This document shows, in pieces, positions 23,960-32,045 of a DNA stretch of 64,000 bases. Source of the DNA: Kitasatospora aureofaciens (GTDB taxonomy: Bacteria > Actinomycetota > Actinomycetes > Streptomycetales > Streptomycetaceae); NCBI RefSeq assembly GCF_019192735.1, contig NZ_JAHTKP010000033.1, forward strand, positions 1 through 64,000, written 5' to 3'. Position 1 is the stretch's first letter. Each line of letters opens with the position of its first letter. Both the position numbers and the translations under genes were made by a program. The notes beneath the pieces are model-generated. The model made no database searches, had not been told where the DNA came from, and saw only the letters and a list, made by a program, of their open reading frames with translations.

Positions 23960-24304
23960 ATGGGACATGCGACCGCCGACAGCGCCGTACCGCGGATGCG
24001 CCTGGACGCCTCCAACGCGGCCAAGGTGGCGACCACCCTGCAGGCGCTGGCCACGCCCTCCCGGCTGCTGATCCTCGCCCAGCTGCGCGAGGGCCCGCGG
24101 GCCGCCACCGAACTCGCCGACGCCGTCGGCCTGGAGCAGTCCGCCTGCTCGCACCAGCTCCGGCTGCTGCGCAACCTCGGCCTGGTCGTCGGCGAACGCC
24201 GTGGCCGGTCGGTCGTCTACTCGCTGCACGACGACCACGTCGCCGCGCTCCTCGACCAGGCGGTCTACCACGTCGACCACCTGCGGCTGGGGCTCACCGG
24301 CTGA
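23960..24304 (+). CDS. ArsR/SmtB-family metal-sensing repressor (CzrA-like)
   Basis: 114 residues. The winged helix is complete (LQALATPSRLLILAQLREGP ... LADAVGLEQSACSHQLRLLRNLGLV). The C-terminal helix DDHVAALLDQAVYHVDHLRL carries Asp-x-His and, 11 and 14 residues later, His and His. This is exactly the alpha-5 zinc/cobalt site spacing of CzrA and NmtR/SmtB-type sensors. The alpha-3 Cys pair of arsenic sensors is absent. It should release DNA when zinc, cobalt or nickel is bound. No CDF exporter or P-type ATPase is next to it, so the target is elsewhere. The TnpB-related gene ends 34 bases upstream and may have displaced a former neighbour. Confidence 0.92.
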   Translation: MGHATADSAVPRMRLDASNAAKVATTLQALATPSRLLILAQLREGPRAATELADAVGLEQSACSHQLRLLRNLGLVVGERRGRSVVYSLHDDHVAALLDQAVYHVDHLRLGLTG

Positions 24305-24373
24305 GGAAACGATCCGCGGAAACGATCCTCCCGGGATTCTCTTGGGACGCGGAGTCCCTTGGGACGCGGAGTC
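24305..24373. repeat. Two short direct-repeat pairs between convergent genes
   Basis: GGAAACGATCC occurs twice (24305-24315 and 24318-24328). CTTGGGACGCGGAGTC occurs twice (24341-24356 and 24358-24373). They lie in the 124-base gap between the ArsR and FAD-dehydrogenase gene ends. No terminator-like stem is seen. Confidence 0.8.
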
Positions 24374-24428
24374 ATGACGCAACTCCGCCGCCGGACGGGA
24401 CGCCCAACTCACCACCGGCCGGCCCCGG

Positions 24429-26084
24429 TTACGCCGTCGCCTCCGCCGCCGCCCGGCCGGCCGTACGTCCGGAGAAGAGGCAGCCGCCCAGGAACGTCCC
24501 CTCCAGCGAGCGGTACCCGTGCACCCCGCCGCCGCCGAAGCCGGACGCCTCGCCCGCCGCGTAGACGCCCGGCAGCACCTCGCCGTCCGGTCGCAGCACC
24601 CGCGCCGCAAGGTCCGTCTCCAGCCCGCCCAGCGACTTGCGGGTGAGGATGTTGAGCCGGACGGCGATCAGCGGGGCGGCGCCGGGGTCGAGGATGCGGT
24701 GCGGGGTGGCGGTGCGGATCAGCTTGTCGCCGAGGTAGCGGCGGGCGCCGTGGATGGCGGTGACCTGGAGGTCCTTGGCGAAGGGGTTGGCCATCTGCCG
24801 GTCCCTGGCCTCGACGGTGCGGCGCAGCTCGTCCGGGTCGATGAGCGCCTCGCGGGTCTTGGCGTTCATGCCGCGGGCGAGGTCGGCGAGGTTGCTCGCG
24901 ACGACGAAGTCGGGCCCGTGCCGCAGGTGGCCCTTGACCGGGCCGGGGGCGCCGGGGAGCGCCCGGCCGAGGACTCCGCGGACGGACTTGCCGGTGAGGT
25001 CGGGGTTCTGTTCGGAGCCGGAGAGGGTGAACTCCTTCTCGATGATGCGCTGGTTGAGGACGAACCAGGTGTGGCCGTGCCCGGTGGCCATGATGTGGTC
25101 GAGTGTGCCGAGGGTGTCGAAGCCGGGGAACAGCGGGACGGGCAGCCGGCGGCCGGTCGCGTCCAGCCAGAGCGAGGACGGGCCGGGCAGGATGCGGATG
25201 CCGTGCCGGGCCCAGATCGGGTCCCAGTTCTCGATGCCCTCGGTGTAGTGCCACATCCGGTCGCCGTTGATGAGGCTGGCGCCGGCCGCGCCGGCGACGT
25301 CCAGCATCAGGCCGTCGACGTGCGCGGGCACGCCGGAGAGCAGTTTGGCGGGCGGGGTGCCGAGCCGGGCGGGCCAGGCCTTGCGCACGAGGTCGTGGTT
25401 GCCTCCGATGCCGCCGGAGGTCACGATCACGGCCTGGGCGCGCAGTTCGAAGCGGCCGGCGACCTCGCGCGAGCTGGCCTCGCCGCGGGCCGCCGCGCTG
25501 GGCACCAGCACCTCGCCGATGACGGTGTCGGTGACGCCCGCGGTGGCGGCCAGTCCGGTGACCCGGTGCCGGAACCGCAGGTCGACGAGCCCACGCGCGG
25601 CGGCGGCCCGGACCCGGCGGACGAAGGGTTCGAGCAGCCCGGGCCCGGTGCCCCAGGTGATGTGGAAGCGCGGCACCGAGTTGCCGGGCCCGTCGGCGAG
25701 CAGGCCACCGCGCTCGGCCCAGCCGACGACGGGGAAGAAGCGCACGCCCATCCCGCGCAGCCAGGACCGCTTCTCGCCGGCCGCGAAGTCGACGTACGCC
25801 TCGGCCCAGCGACGCGGCCAGGCGTCCTCGGGCCGGTCGAAGCCGGCGGTGCCGAGCCAGTCCTGCCGGGCGAGGGCGTGCGAGTCGCGGATCCGCATCC
25901 GGCGCTGCTCGGGCGAGTCGACGAGGAAGAGGCCGCCGAAGGACCAGTGCGCCTGGCCGCCGAGCGAGGCCGCCGGCTCCTGGTCGAGCAGGATCACCTT
26001 CCGTCCGGCGTCGGCGAGTTCGGCGGTGGCGGTGAGGCCGGCGAGCCCCGCTCCGATGACGATGACGTCGGCGTCCAGGGCCAT
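24429..26084 (-). CDS. FAD-binding dehydrogenase (ketosteroid dehydrogenase-like)
   Basis: 551 residues. The N-terminal dinucleotide fold has VIVIGAGLAGLTATAELADAGRKVILLDQE, and the C-terminal FAD contact is VYAAGEASGFGGGGVHGYRSLEGT. The body matches the FAD_binding_2 family of fumarate reductase/3-ketosteroid-delta1-dehydrogenase flavoproteins (GGIGGNHDLVRKAW). The closest type is the long FAD-binding dehydrogenases of actinomycetes whose substrates are unproven, so steroid oxidation should not be assumed. No signal peptide. No sterol genes are adjacent. It diverges from the secreted SGNH lipase gene. Confidence 0.9.
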   Translation of the reverse strand: MALDADVIVIGAGLAGLTATAELADAGRKVILLDQEPAASLGGQAHWSFGGLFLVDSPEQRRMRIRDSHALARQDWLGTAGFDRPEDAWPRRWAEAYVDFAAGEKRSWLRGMGVRFFPVVGWAERGGLLADGPGNSVPRFHITWGTGPGLLEPFVRRVRAAAARGLVDLRFRHRVTGLAATAGVTDTVIGEVLVPSAAARGEASSREVAGRFELRAQAVIVTSGGIGGNHDLVRKAWPARLGTPPAKLLSGVPAHVDGLMLDVAGAAGASLINGDRMWHYTEGIENWDPIWARHGIRILPGPSSLWLDATGRRLPVPLFPGFDTLGTLDHIMATGHGHTWFVLNQRIIEKEFTLSGSEQNPDLTGKSVRGVLGRALPGAPGPVKGHLRHGPDFVVASNLADLARGMNAKTREALIDPDELRRTVEARDRQMANPFAKDLQVTAIHGARRYLGDKLIRTATPHRILDPGAAPLIAVRLNILTRKSLGGLETDLAARVLRPDGEVLPGVYAAGEASGFGGGGVHGYRSLEGTFLGGCLFSGRTAGRAAAEATA

Positions 26085-26405
26085 GCGCAGTCCTCCGTCG
26101 CGGCGGGCGGGCGGCGCACGGGTGGGCGCCGTCGCTGTGCGCCCGATACTGCGGCCTGCGGTGACGTCCGGTCAACCGGCGAGTAACAAGCAGTCGCGCC
26201 AATTCCGCTCCACGACGTTGCGGAAATACCTTCGATACGGCGTGGAGCGTAATTCGAAATATCGTCAGCCGGCACCTGACGGAATTTCGGGAATTTCCGC
26301 GCAAAGGATGGACGGGCACGAAACCTGGCAGTAACTTACCTGCGAGTAGCTGTGGCCCGGCTAGGCACGACCCCCACCCGTCGTTTCTCTCCCCCAGGAG
26401 GAACC
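26085..26405. promoter_or_regulatory. 320-base divergent intergenic region
   Basis: Lower GC than its neighbours and without a credible gene. It must hold promoters for both the FAD dehydrogenase and the SGNH lipase. Two GCGAGTA-type half sites are seen (GCGAGTAAC at 26179-26187 and TTACCTGCGAGTA at 26336-26348), resembling half palindromes of TetR-family operators found before lipid-catabolism genes. This is only a resemblance. The lipase Shine-Dalgarno AGGAGG is at the right edge. Confidence 0.35.
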
Positions 26406-27362
26406 GTGCTCCGCCCTGCCCGGAAAGCCAGCCCTGCCCGAAAATCCCGGCACCTCCGGAATTCCACCGCGCTCGCCGCCGTCGCCCTGGGCGCCGCCCT
26501 CGCGCTCACCTCCACCACCGCCCAGGCCGCCACTGCCGCCCCGCGGCACTACGTGGCGCTCGGCGACTCGTACGCCGCCGGCGCCGGCGTCCTCGTCCCG
26601 TCGGCCGGCCTCTGCCTGCGCTCCGACCACAACTACGGCCACCTGGTCGCCGCCGCCCTCAAGGCCGGCGCGTACACCGACGTGACCTGCGCCGCCGCCA
26701 AGGTCAAGGCGATGACGCAGCCCCAGTACGACGCCTTCATCCGGGTCAACGACCCGCAGCTGGACGCGGTGAGCACCGACACCGACCTGGTCACGCTCGG
26801 GATCGGCGGCAACGACCTCGCGGCCAGCGACCTCGGCCTCGGCGAACTGGTCGCCACCTGCATCGCCGGGGCGCTGGTCAACCCGACCGGAACGCCCTGC
26901 AAGGACGTCTACCACCACGGCTACTGGGACTGGAGCACGTGGTCCTGGCAGTACGGCAACGACGACCTGGCCGAACGGATCACCACCACCATCGCGCCGC
27001 AGATCGCCGACACCCTCCAGCGCATCCACGCGAAGGCGCCCAAGGCCAAGGTGCTGCTGGTCGGTTACCCGTCCGTGCTGCCGGCCGACGGATCCAGCTG
27101 CGTCCTGCGCCAGCCCGTGACCCCGGGCGACGTCGAGTACATGCACGGCGTCCTCGGCAAGCTGAACGCCATGCTGAAGTCGACCGCGGCCGCCGGCGGC
27201 GCGACGTACGTCGACACCGCGACCCCGACCCTCGGGCACGACGTCTGCTCGGACGACCGCTGGATCGAGGGCGCGCTGCCCGGCTCGCCCGCCGTGCCGT
27301 TCCACCCGAACGCGACCGGCGAGAAGGTGATGGCGGACGCGGTGCTCGCCGCGATGCGCTGA
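26406..27362 (+). CDS. Secreted SGNH/GDSL lipase or esterase
   Basis: 318 residues. The signal peptide is LAAVALGAALALTSTTAQAA. The mature enzyme has ALGDSYAAGAG (Ser nucleophile), LGIGGNDLAASD (Gly, Asn) and the catalytic His in PFHPNATGEKV. Six Cys in the mature part (LCLRSD, VTCAAA, ATCIAG, TPCKDV, SSCVLR, DVCSDD) match the three disulfides of Streptomyces secreted SGNH lipases such as S. coelicolor lipase. GTG 26406 follows AGGAGGAACC. A 12-bp terminator follows the stop, so it is monocistronic. Confidence 0.93.
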   Translation: MLRPARKASPARKSRHLRNSTALAAVALGAALALTSTTAQAATAAPRHYVALGDSYAAGAGVLVPSAGLCLRSDHNYGHLVAAALKAGAYTDVTCAAAKVKAMTQPQYDAFIRVNDPQLDAVSTDTDLVTLGIGGNDLAASDLGLGELVATCIAGALVNPTGTPCKDVYHHGYWDWSTWSWQYGNDDLAERITTTIAPQIADTLQRIHAKAPKAKVLLVGYPSVLPADGSSCVLRQPVTPGDVEYMHGVLGKLNAMLKSTAAAGGATYVDTATPTLGHDVCSDDRWIEGALPGSPAVPFHPNATGEKVMADAVLAAMR

Positions 27363-27381
27363 GCGTCCCATGAACCCCGAG

Positions 27382-27412
27382 GGGGCGGTGACCAGACCCC
27401 GGTCACCGCCCC
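27382..27412 (+). terminator. Terminator after the secreted lipase gene
   Basis: A perfect 12-bp stem (GGGGCGGTGACC, 27382-27393, with 27401-27412) encloses a seven-base loop, 19 bases after the lipase stop. It lies between convergent genes and could serve both. Confidence 0.85.
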
Positions 27413-27451
27413 TTCGGCTCTGCGTCGCTGCTCCGACTTGGTTCCGCGTCG

Positions 27452-28576
27452 CTACTCGGACTTGGCGGCGGAGGCAGTGGCCAGCCCCGCCGACCACTTC
27501 TCCTCGACCTTGCCGAACTTCCAGAACGCGATCGCCGCCGCCCAGGTGAGCACGAACAGGCCGACGATCGCATAGCCGACGAAGTTCAGGTCCAGCCCGC
27601 CGATCCAGGCGATCGGGCCGCTGGTGATGTCCAGCTTCTCGCCGAGCAGCCCGATCAGCTCGATCAGGCCGATCACCAGCGCGACCAGCACCGACAGGCC
27701 GGTGACGGTCAGGTTGTAGTAGATCTTGCGGACCGGCCGGGAGAACGCCCACTCGTAGGCGAAGTTCATGAACGAGCCGTCGATCGTGTCCAGCAGGCTC
27801 ATCCCCGCCGCGAACAGGATCGGCAGCGTGAGCAGCGCGTACCAGGGCAGCGAGAAGGCCGCCGCGCCGCCCGCCAGCACCAGCAGCGACACCTCGGTGG
27901 CGGTGTCGAAGCCCAGCCCGAACAGCAGGCCCACCGGGTACATGTGCCAGGGCTTGGTGACCGCCCTGGTCACCCGGCCGAGGATGCGGTTCATCAGCCC
28001 GCGCTTCTCCAGCTGGCGCTCCAGCTCCGCCTCGTCGTACTCGCCCTCGCGCATCCGGCGGAACACCTTGAGGATGCCGTTGAAGGCGCCCAGGTTGATC
28101 AGGCCGAGCAGGAGCAGGAACGTCCCGGAGACGGTGGTGCCGATCAGGCCCGTCATCCTGTGCAGCGTCGAGTCGTCGGCCTGGACCTGCCCGGCCAGCG
28201 ACTTGATCCCGAAGGCCAGCAGGGCGCAGAGGCCGAAGACGATCGACGAGTGGCCGAGCGAGAACCAGAACCCGACCGACAGCGGCCGCTTGCCCTGGCC
28301 CATCAGCTTGCGGGTGGTGTTGTCGATCGCCGCGATGTGGTCCGCGTCGAAGGCGTGCCGCATGCCGAGGGTGTAGGCGGTCAGGCCCATGCCCGCGCCG
28401 AACACCTGGCCGCCCACGTCGTAGTGCTCGGGGGCGACGAGCGCGAGCAGGGTGAACCAGCCGACCACGTGCAGCGCGAGGATGAAGCCGCCCATGCCGG
28501 CCAGGCGGATCCACTCCTCACGGGTGAGCCGGTCGCGCCATCTGACGGGTGAGGCACCTGCGGCGGGGCTGGCCAT
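27452..28576 (-). CDS. NiCoT-family nickel/cobalt permease
   Basis: 374 residues with about eight transmembrane helices. The family signature RHAFDADHIAAIDNTTRKLM (His-x4-Asp-His) binds the metal, and LGHSSIVF, GFDTATEVSLL and the LLDTIDGSFMNFAYEWAF block complete the family pattern. It imports Ni2+ or Co2+ across the cytoplasmic membrane. ATG 28576 has AAAGGA six bases upstream. The longer in-frame ATG at 28654 lies inside a Nur-type nickel box and is rejected. The Nur box implies repression when nickel is plentiful. The nickel enzyme urease is encoded 30 kb away. Confidence 0.94.
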   Translation of the reverse strand: MASPAAGASPVRWRDRLTREEWIRLAGMGGFILALHVVGWFTLLALVAPEHYDVGGQVFGAGMGLTAYTLGMRHAFDADHIAAIDNTTRKLMGQGKRPLSVGFWFSLGHSSIVFGLCALLAFGIKSLAGQVQADDSTLHRMTGLIGTTVSGTFLLLLGLINLGAFNGILKVFRRMREGEYDEAELERQLEKRGLMNRILGRVTRAVTKPWHMYPVGLLFGLGFDTATEVSLLVLAGGAAAFSLPWYALLTLPILFAAGMSLLDTIDGSFMNFAYEWAFSRPVRKIYYNLTVTGLSVLVALVIGLIELIGLLGEKLDITSGPIAWIGGLDLNFVGYAIVGLFVLTWAAAIAFWKFGKVEEKWSAGLATASAAKSE

Positions 28577-28637
28577 CTCTGGTCCTTTCGGGTGGTCGAA
28601 GCGAAGCCGGGCCATCTTTCCCCCTGGCGGCGAGTAC

Positions 28638-28654
28638 TTGCAAGTCATGCGCAA
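28638..28654 (-). promoter_or_regulatory. Nur-type nickel operator
   Basis: TTGCAA-GTCAT-GCGCAA matches the Nur-box form tTGCaa-N5-ttGCAA at 15 of 17 positions including the spacer length, with both GCAA/TTGC cores intact. It sits 62 bases upstream of the NiCoT start. Nur is the nickel-specific Fur homologue of streptomycetes. Confidence 0.7.
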
Positions 28655-28698
28655 ATGCTGGATGGCGGCGACGTGGCCGCTTGTCGCGTCACCGCCCC

Positions 28699-28765
28699 GT
28701 CCGCTCCATCAGGGCGTCCGCTTCATCGGGTCCATCAGGTTCATCAGCAAGTCCGCTTCATCAGG
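28699..28765. repeat. Three copies of a GTCCGCTYCATC unit
   Basis: GTCCGCTCCATCAGGG (28699-28714), GTCCGCTTCATCGGG (28716-28730) and GTCCGCTTCATCAGG (28751-28765), with two further ATCAGG/ATCAGC partial units between the second and third. They lie in the divergent gap between the NiCoT and CocE-like genes. Confidence 0.85.
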
Positions 28766-28787
28766 AAATCGGACGACTCCTCCCCTA

Positions 28788-28825
28788 GGGTCGGAATGTC
28801 GACCCCAGGGGTCGGCATGTCGACC
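28788..28825 (+). promoter_or_regulatory. Tandem palindromic boxes upstream of the CocE-like gene
   Basis: GGGTCGGAATGTCGACC (28788-28804) and GGGTCGGCATGTCGACC (28809-28825) differ at one base and are spaced 21 bases start to start, two helical turns. Each contains the inverted repeat GGTCG-N6-CGACC. TAGGGT (28786-28791) overlaps the first box. This looks like a pair of operator sites for an unidentified dimeric regulator. Confidence 0.5.
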
Positions 28826-28884
28826 GACGCCCGCGCCGCGGACCCCGTCGGCACTCACCGGCCCGGGACCCGATGGGAGCGGCC

Positions 28885-30729
28885 ATGCCGTCGTACCCCT
28901 TCCACACCACCCGCGAGGACGTCCGCATCCCGCTGCCCGACGGCACCGAGCTGGCCGCCCGGCTGTGGCGCCCGGTCAGCGACGAACCCGTCCCCGCCCT
29001 GCTGGAGTACTCGGCCGGGCGGCACACCGACTGGACCGCCGCCGACGACGCCCGCCGCCACCCCTGGTACGCGGGCCACGGCTACGCCGCCGTCCGGATC
29101 GACACCCGCGGCCACGGCAACTCCGGCGGCCTGCCCGCCGAACCCGGCAGCGAGCAGGAACTCGCCGACGGCACCGCCGTCCTCGCCTGGCTCGCCGCGC
29201 GCCCGTGGTGCAGCGGCCGGATCGGCCTGCTCGGCGCCGGCGCGGCCGGCACCACCGCCCTGCTACTGGCCGCCCGCGCCCCCGAGACCGTCCGCGCCGT
29301 CGTCACCGCCTGCCCCGAAGGCGGCCACCGCCTCGGCGGCGCCGTCCTCGCCGCCGACCTGCACGTCCGGCTCACCGCCCTCGTCGCGGGCGCCGCCCGG
29401 CCGCCCGACCCGCGCTACGTCGGCGACGCCTGGCGTACGCAGTGGTTCGCCCGCCTCGAATCCCTCGAACCCCCCGTCGACACCTGGCTCGCCGCCGGCG
29501 AGCCGACCGTCCCCGTCTCCGTCCCCACCCTCGCGATCGCCGGCTGGGGCGACCCGTCCTGCTCCTTCGTCCTGCGCCTGCTCGCCACCTCCGAACCCGC
29601 CCGCGCCCTGCTCGGCCCCTGGCCGCACGGTCTGCCCGAGGACGCCCTCCCCGAGACCCTCCGCTGGTGGGACCACTGGCTTCGCGACATCGACACCGGC
29701 GTCCTCAAGGAACCCGCCCTGCGCAGCCGGCTCGGCACCCGCTGGGCCGGCGACACGGTCTGGCCCTCCCCCGACGTCCGCGACATCCACTACGGCCTCG
29801 ACGGGCCGCTGCGCACCGCCGGCACCGCCTCCGACGACCGCTACGTCCACGTCCGCTCGCCCCAGCACACCGGCCTCAACGCGGGCGCCTACGTCCTGCT
29901 CGGCCGCCCCGCCGACCGGGCGCCCGACCAGCGCGAGGAGGACGGGCGCTCGGTCTGCTTCGACTCCCAGCCGCTGCCCGAACCCGTCGAACTGCTCGGC
30001 ATCCCGTCCGTCCGGCTCCGGCTGCGCGAGGAGGGGCGGCCCGCCCTGGTCGTCGCCCGGCTCTGCGCCGTCGGGGCGGACGGGACGTCGGAGCTGGTCA
30101 CGCGCGGGGTCCTGGTCGCCTCCGACGCGGATGCGACCGTCGAGCTGGCCGCGTGCGCCGCGTCCGTCCCCGCCGGACACCGGCTGCGGCTCGCGCTCTC
30201 GTCCGTCTACTGGCCGTGGGTGTGGCCCGCCGCCGACGCCGCCGGGTACGCCGTCGACCCCTCCCGCAGCACCCTCACCCTGCCCGTCCGCCACCTCGCT
30301 GCCGACCTGGGCGCCGATGCCGTGGTGTTCGAGTCCCCGGTCCTGCCCGACCCGCTCGCCGTCCACCTCACCGAGCCGCTCACCGCCCGGCCCGAACGCG
30401 TCACCGTCCACGACATCGGCCGCCACGAGTGGCGCACCGAACTCTCGCTCGCCTCCGACGGCACCCGCACCCAGCCCGACGGCCTCGTCCGCGACGAACA
30501 CACCGTCACCGCCTACCGCGTCCTCACCGACACCCCACTCAGCGCCCAGGCCCGCACCGACCACACCGCCCGCCTGGAACGCCCCGACATCGGGTGGGAC
30601 GTCACCCTCCAGACCCGCGCCCAACTCCGCTGCGACGCCACGCACTTCATCAGCATCATCCAACTCCGCGCCCTGGAGGCGGGGTCGGTGGTCTTCACGA
30701 GGGAATGGCAGCACCGCGTGCCGCGCTAG
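28885..30729 (+). CDS. CocE/NonD-family hydrolase-like protein lacking the Ser nucleophile
   Basis: 614 residues. The N-terminal alpha/beta-hydrolase (about 1-330) and C-terminal jelly-roll domain (PEPVELLGIPSVRLRL ... TRAQLRCDATHF) match the X-Pro dipeptidyl-peptidase/cocaine-esterase family. The acid and His positions are recognisable (IAGWGDPSCSF and LGPWPHGLPE). The nucleophile elbow, normally GxSYxG, reads GLLGAGAAGTTALL, with no Ser. Hydrolysis by the family mechanism therefore looks impossible. It may be a binding or structural homologue. ATG 28885 has GGGAG five bases upstream. The gene lies behind the tandem palindromic boxes. Confidence 0.88.
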   Translation: MPSYPFHTTREDVRIPLPDGTELAARLWRPVSDEPVPALLEYSAGRHTDWTAADDARRHPWYAGHGYAAVRIDTRGHGNSGGLPAEPGSEQELADGTAVLAWLAARPWCSGRIGLLGAGAAGTTALLLAARAPETVRAVVTACPEGGHRLGGAVLAADLHVRLTALVAGAARPPDPRYVGDAWRTQWFARLESLEPPVDTWLAAGEPTVPVSVPTLAIAGWGDPSCSFVLRLLATSEPARALLGPWPHGLPEDALPETLRWWDHWLRDIDTGVLKEPALRSRLGTRWAGDTVWPSPDVRDIHYGLDGPLRTAGTASDDRYVHVRSPQHTGLNAGAYVLLGRPADRAPDQREEDGRSVCFDSQPLPEPVELLGIPSVRLRLREEGRPALVVARLCAVGADGTSELVTRGVLVASDADATVELAACAASVPAGHRLRLALSSVYWPWVWPAADAAGYAVDPSRSTLTLPVRHLAADLGADAVVFESPVLPDPLAVHLTEPLTARPERVTVHDIGRHEWRTELSLASDGTRTQPDGLVRDEHTVTAYRVLTDTPLSAQARTDHTARLERPDIGWDVTLQTRAQLRCDATHFISIIQLRALEAGSVVFTREWQHRVPR

Positions 30730-30759
30730 TTTCCCCATCTCAAAGCCACCCTAATATAT

Positions 30760-30789
30760 TTGCATCGACCACTCAGATCGACTTATAAC
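30760..30789 (+). promoter_or_regulatory. Promoter of the racemase gene
   Basis: TTGCAT (30760-30765), an 18-base spacer and TATAAC (30784-30789) precede ATG 30797 by seven bases. The 67-base gap is AT-rich and no Shine-Dalgarno is present, so a leaderless transcript is likely. Confidence 0.6.
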
Positions 30790-30796
30790 TGGCTCC

Positions 30797-31558
30797 ATGA
30801 AGACCACACAGACCATGCGGACCATTGGCCTGATCGGCGGCATGAGCTGGGAATCCACCGCCGAGTACTACCGCCTCCTCAACGAGCTCACCCGGGACCG
30901 TCTCGGCGGCCTCCACTCGGCCCAACTCGTCCTCTACTCAGTCGACTTCGCCACCATCGAACGCCTCCAGTCCGAAGGCCGCTGGACCGAGGCCGGCGAC
31001 ATCCTGGCCGCTGCGGCACGCTCCCTGGAGGCCGCCGGCGCCGAGCTGCTGCTGATCTGCACCAACACCATGCACAAGGTCGCCGACCAGGTCGCGGCCG
31101 CCGTGTCCGTCCCCCTCCTGCACCTCGCCGACGCCACCGCGAGCGCCGTCCGCGCGGCGGGCCTGCGCCGGGTCGGGCTCCTCGGGACGGCGTTCACGAT
31201 GGAACAGGACTTCTACCGCGGCCGGTTGGCGTCGGGCGGCCTGGACGTCCTCGTCCCCGGAGCGGAGAGCCGCGCGCTGGTGCACCGGGTGATCTACGAG
31301 GAACTGTGTGTCGGCGTGGTCCGCGAGGAGTCCCGGGCGGCGTACCGCCGGGTGATCGAGGAACTGGTGGCCGCGGGTGCGGAGGGCATCGTCCTCGGCT
31401 GCACGGAGATCGAGCTGCTCGTCCGCCCCGAGGACAGCCCCGTCCCCGTCTTCCCCACCGCCCGCCTCCACGCCGAAGCCACCCTCGACGCCGCCCTCCA
31501 CGCCGAAGCCGCCCTCGACGCCGCCCTCGACGCCGGGGTCACGCGGCGAGAGGCGTGA
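30797..31558 (+). CDS. Aspartate/glutamate racemase-family protein
   Basis: 253 residues. The family start IGLIGGMSWESTAEYYRLLN and the two catalytic Cys motifs LLICTNTMHKVAD (about residue 86) and IVLGCTEIELLV (about 197) are intact, so PLP-independent amino-acid racemisation is likely, most often of aspartate. The C-terminal 25 residues are a tandem duplication (HAEATLDAAL then HAEAALDAAL) produced by a 30-base DNA repeat, not part of the conserved fold. The last 20 bases overlap the convergent VOC gene. Confidence 0.93.
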   Translation: MKTTQTMRTIGLIGGMSWESTAEYYRLLNELTRDRLGGLHSAQLVLYSVDFATIERLQSEGRWTEAGDILAAAARSLEAAGAELLLICTNTMHKVADQVAAAVSVPLLHLADATASAVRAAGLRRVGLLGTAFTMEQDFYRGRLASGGLDVLVPGAESRALVHRVIYEELCVGVVREESRAAYRRVIEELVAAGAEGIVLGCTEIELLVRPEDSPVPVFPTARLHAEATLDAALHAEAALDAALDAGVTRREA

Positions 31559-31940
31559 GGAAGATCCAGACGTGGCCGAACGGGTCCCGGAGGGTGGACT
31601 GACGGTAGCCGTAGGACATGTCGGCGGGCGGGGTGAGGAGTTCGGCGCCGGCGGTGACGGCCTGGGCGGTAACGGCGTCCACGTCGGGGACGTAGACGTG
31701 CAGGGCCACCGAGGCCGCGCCCGCGGTGGGCGGTGCGAAGGGAGCCAGGTGGGCGTCGCCGAGCATCAGAGTGGCCCCGTGGACGACGATCTCGGCGTGG
31801 TGGATCCGGCCGTCGTCGCCCTCCAGCCGGAACAGCTCGGTCGCGCCGAACGCGGCCCCATAGAAGCGGATCGCCTCGGCGGCTCCGTCGACGATGATGT
31901 GCGGGATGACAGTGCGCTGGTGGTGCTCGGGAATCTCCAT
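31539..31940 (-). CDS. VOC-superfamily (glyoxalase/PhnB-like) protein
   Basis: 133 residues. The beta-alpha-beta-beta-beta modules are visible (VIPHIIVDGAAEAIRFYGAAFGATELFRLEGDDGRIHHAEI split over two motifs, and STLRDPFGHVWIFLTPL). The conserved HAEI and the DPFGH(V)W end are those of PhnB-like proteins, which often form dimers and may bind metal. The substrate is unknown. TACCGT lies seven bases before ATG 31940, indicating a leaderless start, so the upstream in-frame ATGs (31946, 31949) are less likely. It overlaps the racemase 3' end. Confidence 0.9.
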   Translation of the reverse strand: MEIPEHHQRTVIPHIIVDGAAEAIRFYGAAFGATELFRLEGDDGRIHHAEIVVHGATLMLGDAHLAPFAPPTAGAASVALHVYVPDVDAVTAQAVTAGAELLTPPADMSYGYRQSTLRDPFGHVWIFLTPLAA

Positions 31941-32045
31941 GCGCATCACGGTAGGCCGAGATGATCACCCGGACATCGGACAAGAGGCCCGTCCCGCCTA
32001 GGTCCAGGGATGCAGGACCCGCCCGCCGGACGTGACAATGGCGCG

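Noticed and set aside
22200..23990. Complete IS200/IS605 element with TnpA and terminal hairpins
   Set aside because: No TnpA-like frame and no matching pair of subterminal hairpins flank the TnpB-related gene. Only a weak GTGAC/GTCAC inverted repeat is seen near 23894-23919.
28577..28654. Extended N-terminus of the NiCoT permease starting at ATG 28654
   Set aside because: This start lies inside the Nur box, has no ribosome site, and the added residues are not conserved-looking. ATG 28576 has AAAGGA.
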